A stretch of 64,000 nt of DNA from Pollutimonas nitritireducens (GTDB taxonomy: Bacteria > Pseudomonadota > Gammaproteobacteria > Burkholderiales > Burkholderiaceae_B), in the NCBI RefSeq assembly GCF_002849615.1, contig NZ_PDNV01000008.1, forward strand, positions 62,001 through 126,000, written 5' to 3'. The first letter of the stretch is position 1. The number at the start of each line of letters is the position of its first letter. A model generated the notes under the pieces. It had not been told where the DNA came from. It saw only the letters and a program-made list of their open reading frames with translations, and did no database searches. Of the stretch, positions 1 to 7,389 are shown in pieces. The translations under genes and the position numbers were made by a program.

Positions 1-329
1 TGGGTTTCGCTGGCCGACATTACCAGGTTGATCTCGTCCACGCCGCATTGCATGGCGCGCTGAGCCCCCCGCATATTGGGGACCAGGCAAACGTATTTCA
101 CGCCGGGCGCGCGTTCTATGCCCATCATGACCTCTTCCGCGTCGCGCAACGCCGGAATAGCCTTGGGCGAGGTAAACGATGTGGCCTCGATCTTCGAGAC
201 TCCTGTGCGCGACAAGGCGTTGATCAGGGCGATCTTCTGTTCGGTGGGCACGAAGTTGGGTTCGATCTGCAGACCGTCCCGCATGGCGACGTCGTGTATG
301 TGGATACGGCGTGGTCGCTGCTGAACCAT
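1..329 (-). CDS. Hydroxymethylglutaryl-CoA lyase-type aldolase (3' end cut by window)
   Basis: The first 109 codons of a DRE-TIM metallolyase are present; the C-terminus lies outside the window. The N-terminus has a RDGLQ motif (R17-Q21) and a SFTSPKAIPALRDAEEVM stretch typical of HMG-CoA lyases, which cleave a 3-hydroxy-3-methylacyl-CoA to acetyl-CoA and a keto acid. The start ATG shares one base with the stop of the upstream CoA transferase gene (TGATG), so the two are translationally coupled. The pairing suggests CoA transfer to a hydroxy acid followed by aldol cleavage, for example of a citramalate- or malate-like acid. That substrate is inference. The active-site Cys region is not visible. 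Confidence 0.9.
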   Translation of the reverse strand, partial: MVQQRPRRIHIHDVAMRDGLQIEPNFVPTEQKIALINALSRTGVSKIEATSFTSPKAIPALRDAEEVMMGIERAPGVKYVCLVPNMRGAQRAMQCGVDEINLVMSASET

Positions 330-1522
330 CAGATCACCTCCAGGGCTTTGAGTTGTTCAATATCGGCTGACTCCAGGCCATGCTTGCGCAGCACTTCTAC
401 GGTGTGCTGGCCGAGCTGTGGTCCGCCGCCTTCGAATGCTCCTGGCGTCGCGCTAAGCTTGGGCACCACGCCCGGCACTTTGAGCCTGGAGCCATCGTCC
501 AGCGTGATCTCGCGTATCATCTCGCGGGCGCGGTATTGTTCGTCTTCAACGATATCCTTGACGGTGAATATCTTGCCGGCCGGCACGCCCGCCTTGGCCA
601 GCTCTTCAAGCGCTTCGTCCATGCTGCGCTGGCTGCTCCAGGCAGCGATCGCCTCGTCTATGCGCGCCATGTTGGCCACGCGCCCGGGGTTGCGGGCCAG
701 TGCAGGGTCGCGGCCCAATGCCTCGTTTCCAATCAATGACATCAAGCGTGGGAAGATACTGTCGCCGTTTCCGGCGATCAGAAAATACCTTCCATCCTTG
801 TCCGGGTAGGCGTTGGTGGGGGCGACGCCTTGCAGCGCGCTGCCAGCGGGTTCGCGTATGGTCCCCAGGCGGTCGAATTCGGGTATTGCACCTTCCATCA
901 TGTTGAATACCGATTCGTATAGGGCCACGTCAATGACCTGGCCCTTGCCAGAGTTCGCCAGCCGGTGGTAGAGCGCCATCATGATGCCTATTACCCCATG
1001 CAAGGCGGAAAGTGAGTCGCCGATGCTGATGCCTGGACGCACCGGCGCCTCGCCTGGCACCCCTGTGATATGGCGGAATCCACCCATGGCTTCGGCAACC
1101 ACGCCGTAGCCGGTCAGGTCGCGCAGGGGGCCGCTTTGGCCGTAGCCGGAGATGCGCAGCATGATCAGACCTGGATTTTCTTTGCTGAGCGATTCATAGT
1201 CCATTCCCCATTTCTCGAGCGTGCCTGGCCGGAAGTTTTCGATCACTACATCTGCTTCAAGTATGAGCTTGCGCGCCAGCGCCTGCCCTTCCTTCTTGCG
1301 CAGGTCTATCGCCACGGACTTCTTGTTTCTGGCTTGCACATGCCACCACATGGAGGTTTCACCCTCTTGCGTCCGCCAGGACCGCAGGGGATCGCCCTGG
1401 CCGGGAGGTTCTATCTTGATGACGTCGGCACCAAAATCGCCCAGGGTTTTTCCGGCAAAGGGGCCTGCGATCAGGCTGCCCATTTCGATAACACGTATGC
1501 CGTCCAGGGGTCGTTGATTCAT
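329..1522 (-). CDS. CaiB/BaiF family (class III) CoA transferase
   Basis: A 397-residue protein of normal length for the formyl-CoA transferase/CaiB family, which moves CoA between carboxylic acids through an aspartyl-CoA thioester. The N-terminus LDGIRVIEMGSLIAGPFAG and the GADVIKIEPPGQGDPLR motif (residues 32-47) are typical. The catalytic Asp is visible as D169 in GISIGDSLSALHG. I chose the ATG that puts MNQRPLDGIRVIEMG at the N-terminus; an in-frame GTG lies 60 bases upstream. It is co-transcribed with the HMG-CoA-lyase-type gene that follows. It probably activates the acid that the lyase then cleaves; the substrate cannot be read from sequence. Confidence 0.92.
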   Translation of the reverse strand: MNQRPLDGIRVIEMGSLIAGPFAGKTLGDFGADVIKIEPPGQGDPLRSWRTQEGETSMWWHVQARNKKSVAIDLRKKEGQALARKLILEADVVIENFRPGTLEKWGMDYESLSKENPGLIMLRISGYGQSGPLRDLTGYGVVAEAMGGFRHITGVPGEAPVRPGISIGDSLSALHGVIGIMMALYHRLANSGKGQVIDVALYESVFNMMEGAIPEFDRLGTIREPAGSALQGVAPTNAYPDKDGRYFLIAGNGDSIFPRLMSLIGNEALGRDPALARNPGRVANMARIDEAIAAWSSQRSMDEALEELAKAGVPAGKIFTVKDIVEDEQYRAREMIREITLDDGSRLKVPGVVPKLSATPGAFEGGGPQLGQHTVEVLRKHGLESADIEQLKALEVI

Positions 1523-1690
1523 AGGTTGATGATCCAGTAAATATCGGGGAGAGTGCGTGCTGGTTTGATAAAGACCGGACACGTTTGCACATCATCATAA
1601 GAACCTGCAACGGCTCTGTGAAGCAATACTTTGGAACACGAGCCATCGCGATAGGAGATGGCAAGGTGGACGTGGCCGGCCCATGCTTTG

Positions 1691-2584
1691 CTATGGTTCG
1701 CCAGCGCGGCGCAAATGTTCGTGCAATAGGCGGGGCAACATGGGCCAGGCGTCCTGAAACTTGCGCACCAGCATCAGTTCCCGGCGCGCCCACGGTTCAT
1801 CAAGAGACGCGGCGACGAGTCCTTCAGTCTGCAGGAATGGCTCGACGCTGCCGTGCGGCAATATGCCTATGCCCAGGCCCAGCGCGACCATCCGTCGCAA
1901 ACCATCAAAGCTGGTGGCCTGGATGCGCAGACGCAGGGGCAGGTCCAATTCTTGCGCCGCGGTGACCATGGTGTTGCACAACGAAGAGCCCCGCGGCAAG
2001 CCCACATAGTCGTAGCCGAGCGTTTCGGCGAAACGCAGCGAGCCCTGCTTGCTTAAAGGATGATCGGGCGGCATCAGCACCATCAGCTCATCGGCACGGT
2101 AAAGACAGGCGTGCAGTCCATCCAGAGGACGCTGCGGCACCATAATGCCAAGATCGGCCGATCCGCCTGCGACCATCTTGTGGACGGCATCGCTGGTGTG
2201 TTCTTCGAGATCGATCTTGACTGTCGGATGGAGTTTCAAGAAGCTGGATAAGTCGTAGGGTAGAAACTGGACGATGGCCGACGTATTTGCCACCAGCCTC
2301 ACCTGGCCCCTGACGCCGTTGGCATAGTTGCCCATTGCGCTGTCAAGGCCTGCCATTTCGGCCAAGATGCGCGTTGCGTACTGGTGCAATTCGCTGCCCG
2401 CCAGCGTAAGCTTCACGCCGCGTCGGTGGCGGTACAGGAGTGTAGTCGCCAGGCTTTTTTCAAGGTCAGAGATGCGTTTACTGACGGCCGATGCGACGGT
2501 ATGCTCCTTGGCTGCAGCGCGGGCAATTGAACCTTCGCGGGCGACGGCAAGGAAAATCTTCAGGGTTTGAATGTCGTATTTCAT
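1691..2584 (-). CDS. LysR family transcriptional regulator
   Basis: A 297-residue LTTR. The N-terminal winged HTH covers about residues 1-60 (TLKIFLAVAREGSIARAAAK, then SKRISDLEKSLATTLLYR), followed by a co-inducer-binding domain. It lies upstream of the CoA transferase/lyase pair on the same strand, with a 168-base gap, and is divergent from the TctC gene. LTTRs usually sense a pathway intermediate and activate a neighbouring operon. Either neighbour could be its target. The TctC promoter carries an operator that better fits the GntR protein, so the CoA transferase/lyase operon is my preferred target. Confidence 0.93.
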   Translation of the reverse strand: MKYDIQTLKIFLAVAREGSIARAAAKEHTVASAVSKRISDLEKSLATTLLYRHRRGVKLTLAGSELHQYATRILAEMAGLDSAMGNYANGVRGQVRLVANTSAIVQFLPYDLSSFLKLHPTVKIDLEEHTSDAVHKMVAGGSADLGIMVPQRPLDGLHACLYRADELMVLMPPDHPLSKQGSLRFAETLGYDYVGLPRGSSLCNTMVTAAQELDLPLRLRIQATSFDGLRRMVALGLGIGILPHGSVEPFLQTEGLVAASLDEPWARRELMLVRKFQDAWPMLPRLLHEHLRRAGEP

Positions 2585-2751
2585 GAGCTATGGATCGGAG
2601 CGTTCCGCCTGGCAGTCGCCGGGGTCAGTGGATGTCGGTGATCCGACTACCGAAGGAATACATGGTATCGGAGAGCTGCCGATCAGCATAGCCTCTATCC
2701 AGCGCAGGTTTAGTGATAATCACGACAGTCGGTTATTCGGGCTTTCGATAG

Positions 2752-2780
2752 TTGTATTGTTATCAATACATGTATATGAT
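2752..2780 (+). promoter_or_regulatory. Sigma70-type promoter overlapped by an 18-bp operator (TctC-GntR operon)
   Basis: -35 TTGTAT (2752-2757), 17-base spacer, -10 TATGAT (2775-2780). An inverted repeat TGTATTG-TTAT-CAATACA (2753-2770) covers the -35 and most of the spacer, a repressor position. The same operator, 16 of 18 bases identical, lies in the same place in the leuC-like promoter at 7313-7341. The GntR protein encoded in this operon is the likely ligand (inference). Confidence 0.75.
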
Positions 2781-2822
2781 TACGTGCAACGTTGCCCATA
2801 CATAATCGAGAGGAGATTGGGG

Positions 2823-3791
2823 ATGCATAAACGATACGCAGGCGTCACATTGCTGGGCGCAATTCTGACTTTTTCCGCAGCCATTCCAGCACTGGCGGTC
2901 GCCGACCAGCCGCCGCTGAAACTTGTCGTCGGCGCCTCGCCCGGAGGCACGACTGACCGCGTGGCCCGTGGCATCGCTCAGGAAATGACGGGAATTCTAG
3001 GCCAGACTGTCATCGTGGAGAACAGGCCGGGCGCCGGCGGAAATATTGCCGCAGACGCTGTGGCCCGCGCACCCAAGGATGGCAACACGCTGCTGGTCAG
3101 CTTTACCAGCTTCACGGTTAACGCAAGCCTGTATAAAAAGCTGCCCTTCGACCCGGAAAAAGACTTCACGCCCATCAGCCTGTTGGCGGAGGTGCCCAGC
3201 GTACTCGTGGCCCGGAAGGACTTTCCTGCTTCCGATGTCGCAAGTCTGATCGCGATGGCCAAGAAAGAGCCGGGCAAGTATTCGTTTGGCATTGGTGGGG
3301 TGGGATCGTCCTTGCATATGGCTACGGCAAGCTTCGAAATGGACGCCGGCATAGAAGGCCTGTCGGTGCCCTACAAGGGCACTGCGCCTGCCCTGCAGGA
3401 TTTGGTCGGCGGACAGGTCGACCTGATGTTTGCCAGTGCGGTGAATGTGATGCCGTTGGTCGGCAGTGATCGCGTCAAGTTTCTTGGCGTGACCAGCCCC
3501 GAGCCCATGAAACAATTTCCCTCCACGCCACCCATCGGCGATACGGTAGCCGGGTTCTCATCCAAGGCCTGGTTCGGCATGTTCGGGCCCGCCGGCATGT
3601 CCGCAGAGCGTGTAGCCCAACTTAACAAGGCAGTCAGGGAAGGCGCCAAACGGGAAGGTTTCGTCAAACTGATCCAGCCCGAAGGCGGCAAAGTTGTAAC
3701 GAATACTCCCGAAGAGTTTGCGCAATTCGTTTCTGAAGACATCAAACGCTACGCCGAGGTCGTAAAATTCACCGGAGTTACAGCCGACTGA
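2823..3791 (+). CDS. Tripartite tricarboxylate transporter receptor, TctC/Bug family
   Basis: A 322-residue periplasmic solute receptor. A Sec signal peptide ends around residue 25 (LGAILTFSAAIPALAVA). Family hallmarks follow: LKLVVGASPGGTTDRVARG, VIVENRPGAGGNIAADAVARAPKDGNTLL and VPYKGTAPALQDLVGGQVDLMF. Bug receptors bind carboxylates (citrate, malonate, nicotinate and others). No TctA/TctB membrane pair is in the window, so it would work with a transporter encoded elsewhere or act as a sensor. A strong Shine-Dalgarno (GAGAGGAG) precedes the chosen ATG. The GntR gene follows after 8 bases, giving one operon. Confidence 0.95.
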   Translation: MHKRYAGVTLLGAILTFSAAIPALAVADQPPLKLVVGASPGGTTDRVARGIAQEMTGILGQTVIVENRPGAGGNIAADAVARAPKDGNTLLVSFTSFTVNASLYKKLPFDPEKDFTPISLLAEVPSVLVARKDFPASDVASLIAMAKKEPGKYSFGIGGVGSSLHMATASFEMDAGIEGLSVPYKGTAPALQDLVGGQVDLMFASAVNVMPLVGSDRVKFLGVTSPEPMKQFPSTPPIGDTVAGFSSKAWFGMFGPAGMSAERVAQLNKAVREGAKREGFVKLIQPEGGKVVTNTPEEFAQFVSEDIKRYAEVVKFTGVTAD

Positions 3792-3799
3792 CCAAAAAC

Positions 3800-4567
3800 A
3801 TGATCGACAATCCGACGCCTCGTTATTACAAGATTTATCGCCTGCTCAAGCACGCAATAGAAAGTGGGCAGTATGTCGAGCACAAAGCGATGCCGGGGGA
3901 AAACGCCCTGGCAGAGCAATACAAGGTTTCCCGCCTTACCGTGCGCCGGTCCCTGGAGCTGCTGCAGCGCGAGGGGCTGGTGGAACGGCGCCAGGGGTCT
4001 GGCACTTTTCCGGTCCCTGGCAATATGGCGGCTCAGCCCTTGCGGGCAGACATCAACAAGCTGGTGGCACACCTCGACAAGATGGGCACCGGCACCCAGG
4101 CACGCGTCCTCGGCTTTGGCTATGAAATGGCCAATGAAATGGCCAGGCATCAGCTTGAGCTGCCCGCCAACAGCAAGGTGCAGAAGGCGATTCGTGTCCG
4201 TTATCACAACAAGGTTCCATTCTCCTACTTGGTGACTTACGTCCCAGAGGATATTGGACGGCGCTATACCAAAGAAGACATGACGCGCGCACCTTTGCAG
4301 GCGCTTCTAAGGGGGCTGGGAATACGCCTGGGGTCCGCAGAACAGTCATTTACCGCCACCGCGGCTGATGCTCACCACGCCGAAGCGCTCAACGTAGCAA
4401 TCTCGTCGCCATTGCTGTGCATCAAGCGCCTGAACCGCGACACGCAGGGCAGGCCCGTGGAATATCTGGTGGCTGTCTACACGCCTGAGCATTTTGAATA
4501 CCGCATGGCGCTTTCCAACAAGCGCTCAAGAGGGGTAGACGGCTGGACGGTCGACGACAGCCGCTAA
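3800..4567 (+). CDS. GntR family transcriptional regulator (HutC subfamily, UTRA domain)
   Basis: A 255-residue regulator. The GntR winged helix lies at about residues 10-72 (GENALAEQYKVSRLTVRRSL, then LVERRQGSGTF), followed by a UTRA ligand-binding domain of about 170 residues. HutC-type regulators are usually repressors released by a pathway metabolite. It is co-transcribed with TctC. An identical operator type in its own promoter and in the convergent leuC-leuD-lyase operon promoter suggests that it represses both. The ligand is probably the imported carboxylate or a product of it (inference). Confidence 0.94.
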   Translation: MIDNPTPRYYKIYRLLKHAIESGQYVEHKAMPGENALAEQYKVSRLTVRRSLELLQREGLVERRQGSGTFPVPGNMAAQPLRADINKLVAHLDKMGTGTQARVLGFGYEMANEMARHQLELPANSKVQKAIRVRYHNKVPFSYLVTYVPEDIGRRYTKEDMTRAPLQALLRGLGIRLGSAEQSFTATAADAHHAEALNVAISSPLLCIKRLNRDTQGRPVEYLVAVYTPEHFEYRMALSNKRSRGVDGWTVDDSR

Positions 4568-4584
4568 GCCCCCAAACAGTCGGA

Positions 4585-5442
4585 TCACTCGTAGCGTTTC
4601 GCCTGCTCCAAAAGCGCGGGTGTACCGATCAGTTCATTGAGCTGGTCGAAATTAAGCATGGCGCCGGCCGAACCTGCTGTCGAGCCACTCTGTTGCAACA
4701 AGCCATAGTAGCTCTGTAGAGCATGCGACGCGGCACGGGCGGCGCCTCCGGGGAAAATGACAATGCTGAAGCCCAGCTCACCCAGCTCGCTGGCGGAGTG
4801 CACCGGCGTCATGCCGCCTTCCACCATATTGGCCAACAAAGGCGCCTTGCCCTTGAACCGCGCGCAGGCTTGGCGCATCTGCGTCTCTGTTCGCAACGCT
4901 TCGACGAACAGTACATCCACGCCGCACTCCAGATAGGCCTGCGCCCTGTCCATCGCTGCGTCCAGCCCTTCGACCGCCACGGCGTCCGTGCGTGCAAGAA
5001 TCAGTGTGTCGTCGCTACGTCGGGCGTCCAGCGCGGCCTTCAGCTTGCCGCACATCTCGGCAATCGGCACGACGGACTTTCCCGACAAATGCCCGCAACG
5101 CTTGGGAAAGGTCTGATCTTCCAGCTGTATCATTGCCGCGCCGGCTTTCTCGAATCCCTTGACGGTGCGCATCACGTTCAGCGCATTGCCAAAGCCGGTG
5201 TCGCCATCGACAATAATGGGCAGGTCGACACGATCAGCGATACGCGACAAGGTCTGCTCGACCTCGGTGTAGGTTGTCAGGCCAACATCGGAGCGACCCA
5301 GCCGGGTGTAGGCAATGGACGCCCCGGATAGATATGCCGCCTGGAAGCCCGCCTGCTCGGCAATCAACGCTGACAAAGAGTCGTAGACGCCGGGCACCAG
5401 CAGGCACGACGAATTTTGCAAAAGAGGTTTCAAAGTTTTCAT
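4585..5442 (-). CDS. Isocitrate lyase/PEP mutase family carbon-carbon lyase
   Basis: A 285-residue ICL/PEP-mutase (beta/alpha)8 enzyme, the size of 2-methylisocitrate lyase, 2,3-dimethylmalate lyase or oxaloacetate decarboxylase. Visible motifs are VPGVYDSLSA near the N-terminus, the metal-binding DGDTGFGN loop (79-86), QLEDQ (107-111) and KRCGH (114-118). That last motif is the ICL-type loop with the catalytic Cys (C116), so a lyase is favoured over a phosphonomutase. Third gene of the leuC-like/leuD-like operon. It probably splits the 2-hydroxyacid made by the hydro-lyase into pyruvate or glyoxylate plus a second acid. The exact substrate is unknown. Confidence 0.9.
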   Translation of the reverse strand: MKTLKPLLQNSSCLLVPGVYDSLSALIAEQAGFQAAYLSGASIAYTRLGRSDVGLTTYTEVEQTLSRIADRVDLPIIVDGDTGFGNALNVMRTVKGFEKAGAAMIQLEDQTFPKRCGHLSGKSVVPIAEMCGKLKAALDARRSDDTLILARTDAVAVEGLDAAMDRAQAYLECGVDVLFVEALRTETQMRQACARFKGKAPLLANMVEGGMTPVHSASELGELGFSIVIFPGGAARAASHALQSYYGLLQQSGSTAGSAGAMLNFDQLNELIGTPALLEQAKRYE

Positions 5443-5471
5443 CAGTTTTTATGAGCTGTGTTTCGATGTGT

Positions 5472-6005
5472 TTAATTGGGAATCGAAATCGATGAGGAAG
5501 TCGCAAATTTGCGTTGCAGCTGAGCCAGCAGCCCGCCGGCAGCGGCCATGTCCACAAGAAACGACGGAATTTTCTGACAAGCGAGTATCTTCGAGGGTCG
5601 CCCGCCGCCATCGGCTTTGACATCATAAAGACGCAAGACCGATCCTTCGGTATCGATCTCGACCTCGCTGCCTTCAGGTATCTGTTCTGCCTCCGGACAA
5701 ACAATGGCCAGAAGACCCAGGTTGAAGGCATTGCGAAAATACAGCCCGCTGAAGGACGGTGCAATCACTGCTCTTACGCCGAGCTGCACCAGCACGCCGA
5801 CAGCTTGTTCACGCGACGAACCAATGCCAAAGCCCGCTCCTGCGACAATCACGTCGCCGGGGCGCAGGGCATCGGCCAGGCCCGGATAGCGGCTCTCCAG
5901 ACAGTGGCCGGCCATATCGGCCAGGTCCATTTTCATATAAGCCCCGGGCGCCAGGGCGTCTGTATCAATGTTTTCGCCCACCCGCCAGATACGGTGTCTT
6001 TCCAT
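5472..6005 (-). CDS. LeuD-like small subunit of an aconitase-family hydro-lyase
   Basis: A 177-residue swivelling domain. It starts MERHRIWRVGENIDTDALAPGAY and carries GAGFGIGSSREQA (about residues 47-59), the substrate-binding GSSREQA loop shared by isopropylmalate isomerase and homoaconitase small subunits. The start ATG shares one base with the stop of the large-subunit gene (TAATG), so the subunits are made in step. Neither a leuB nor a leuA gene is nearby; the neighbours are a lyase and a tricarboxylate receptor. A catabolic role (dimethylmaleate hydratase-like or methylcitrate-like) is therefore more likely than leucine synthesis. Confidence 0.9.
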   Translation of the reverse strand: MERHRIWRVGENIDTDALAPGAYMKMDLADMAGHCLESRYPGLADALRPGDVIVAGAGFGIGSSREQAVGVLVQLGVRAVIAPSFSGLYFRNAFNLGLLAIVCPEAEQIPEGSEVEIDTEGSVLRLYDVKADGGGRPSKILACQKIPSFLVDMAAAGGLLAQLQRKFATSSSISIPN

Positions 6006-7279
6006 TATTTGCGCTCCGCCAGGATGATCCGGGGGTCGGTTATGCGGCCTGTGATAGCTGAAGCGGCCACGGTGTAGGGCGATGCGAGATAAACACTTGT
6101 ATCGGCCGAGCCCATGCGGCCTTTGAAATTGCGCGCCGTGCTTGAAATGACGTTGGACGCTCCGGCCAGCGCGTTTCCGTAGCCTGAGCACGCCCCGCAA
6201 GAGGTTGCGAACACCTGCGCACCTGAGTCGACCAGAATATCCATGATTCCTTCATTTTGCGCATCCTGCTGATCGCGCAGGGTGGCCGGTGCCACCATGA
6301 GGCGAACGCCTGAATCGATACGATGACCTTTCAGTACCAGCGCTGCGGCCCGGAGGTCGTCCAGCTTGGCACCGGTGCAGGCGCCAATATAAGCGACCTG
6401 GACGGCAACGTCAGTAAAATCGCCCACGGGATGCACATTTTCAGGACTGTGAGGTGCGGCGACCATGGGAGCCAGGCCAGCGGCATCGAACGTCCTTATT
6501 TCACACTCGGCCGTTTCGTCCGTCTTCCAGTAACTCAGGTCAACATCAGCCTCCACCCCCATGGTTTTCAAGTAATCCATGGTGACCCGATCGGGCGCAA
6601 TCAAGCCCACTTGAGCCCCCAGTTCGGCACTCATGTTGGATAAGGTCATGCGTTCCTGCATGGACAAGGCGGTTACCGCCTCGCCCATATACTCGACGGC
6701 GCTGTAGTTGGCGCCGTTCGTGCCATAAAGGCCTGTCATGTGCAGCATCATATCCTTGGCAGTAACGCCCTCGGCCAATCGACCCGACCATTGCATTGCG
6801 ATAGTCGGGGGCGTCCGGACCCAGATCTTTCCCGTAGCCACCACGCCGAGCATTTCGGTGCTGCCGATACCGAACATATACGCGCCGAATGCACCGCCCG
6901 TTGGCGAATGCGAGTCGCCGCCAACGCAAAACATGCCGGGGCGCAGGTGTCCCTTCTGAGGCAACACCACGTGGCAGATGCCTATCGAGTCGTACACATG
7001 GGGAAGTTGCTGCTCCTGCGCCCAGTCTCTGGTGATTTTAAGGATCTGGCGCGAATCATCATCTTCTTCGGGTACGTAGTGATCCATGACCAGGACAACC
7101 TTGGATTTGTCCCAGATGCGGGCGCCGATCTTCTCGAGCATGGGCTTGAGGCGCCTTGGACCGCTGGAATCATGAAACATGGCCAGATCCACGTCGCATG
7201 TGACGATTTCATCGACGGCGACCGAGTCGCGGTGACAGGCTCGGGCAATCAATTTCTGAGCTAGGGTCTGCGCAGCCAT
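6005..7279 (-). CDS. LeuC-like large subunit of an aconitase-family hydro-lyase
   Basis: A 424-residue 3-isopropylmalate dehydratase/homoaconitase-type large subunit carrying the [4Fe-4S] cluster. The three cluster cysteines are C301 (GACTGAK) and C361/C364 (TSCGACSGYGN). The GGDSHSPTGGAFGAYMFGIG motif begins at residue 120. It should interconvert a 2- and 3-hydroxyacid, or hydrate the alkene, in the cytoplasm together with the LeuD-like partner. It is the first gene of a three-gene operon with the ICL-family lyase. The operon promoter carries the same operator as the TctC-GntR operon. The gene order resembles the dimethylmaleate hydratase plus dimethylmalate lyase pair of anaerobic nicotinate degradation (family knowledge, not proof). 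Confidence 0.92.
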   Translation of the reverse strand: MAAQTLAQKLIARACHRDSVAVDEIVTCDVDLAMFHDSSGPRRLKPMLEKIGARIWDKSKVVLVMDHYVPEEDDDSRQILKITRDWAQEQQLPHVYDSIGICHVVLPQKGHLRPGMFCVGGDSHSPTGGAFGAYMFGIGSTEMLGVVATGKIWVRTPPTIAMQWSGRLAEGVTAKDMMLHMTGLYGTNGANYSAVEYMGEAVTALSMQERMTLSNMSAELGAQVGLIAPDRVTMDYLKTMGVEADVDLSYWKTDETAECEIRTFDAAGLAPMVAAPHSPENVHPVGDFTDVAVQVAYIGACTGAKLDDLRAAALVLKGHRIDSGVRLMVAPATLRDQQDAQNEGIMDILVDSGAQVFATSCGACSGYGNALAGASNVISSTARNFKGRMGSADTSVYLASPYTVAASAITGRITDPRIILAERK

Positions 7280-7312
7280 GGGAATCCTTCAGAAAAAAGA
7301 GGCATGGCTTTG

Positions 7313-7341
7313 ATTGTAGAGATGTACTTATAACAATACAA
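7313..7341 (-). promoter_or_regulatory. Sigma70-type promoter with GntR-like operator (leuC-like operon)
   Basis: Read on the minus strand: -35 TTGTAT (7341-7336), 17-base spacer, -10 TACAAT (7318-7313). The operator TGTATTGTTATAAGTACA (7340-7323) matches the site at 2753-2770 at 16 of 18 bases and lies at the same phase relative to the -35. Its inner edge is 44 bases from the start codon, compared with 52 for the TctC gene. Confidence 0.72.
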
Positions 7342-7389
7342 GCTGGGATGATGGACGCAACTGCTCGACCTCGTATTTCAAACCCGATT

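Noticed and set aside
48-809. 253-codon open frame on the plus strand
   Set aside because: Lies antisense to the HMG-CoA-lyase and CoA-transferase genes; composition is that of a high-GC shadow frame, with no family motif.
2571-2822. Upstream in-frame extension of the TctC gene
   Set aside because: It would run through the promoter and operator and put 84 non-family residues before a clear signal peptide with its own ribosome site.
6006-6200. Longer start for the LeuD-like gene
   Set aside because: The extra 65 residues are a shifted-frame read of the LeuC-like gene; the TAATG coupling and the MERHRIWRVGENIDTD start fit the family.
4585-7279. Leucine biosynthesis (leuCD) annotation
   Set aside because: No leuA or leuB; joined to an ICL-family lyase and sharing an operator with a TctC/GntR operon, so a catabolic role is more likely.
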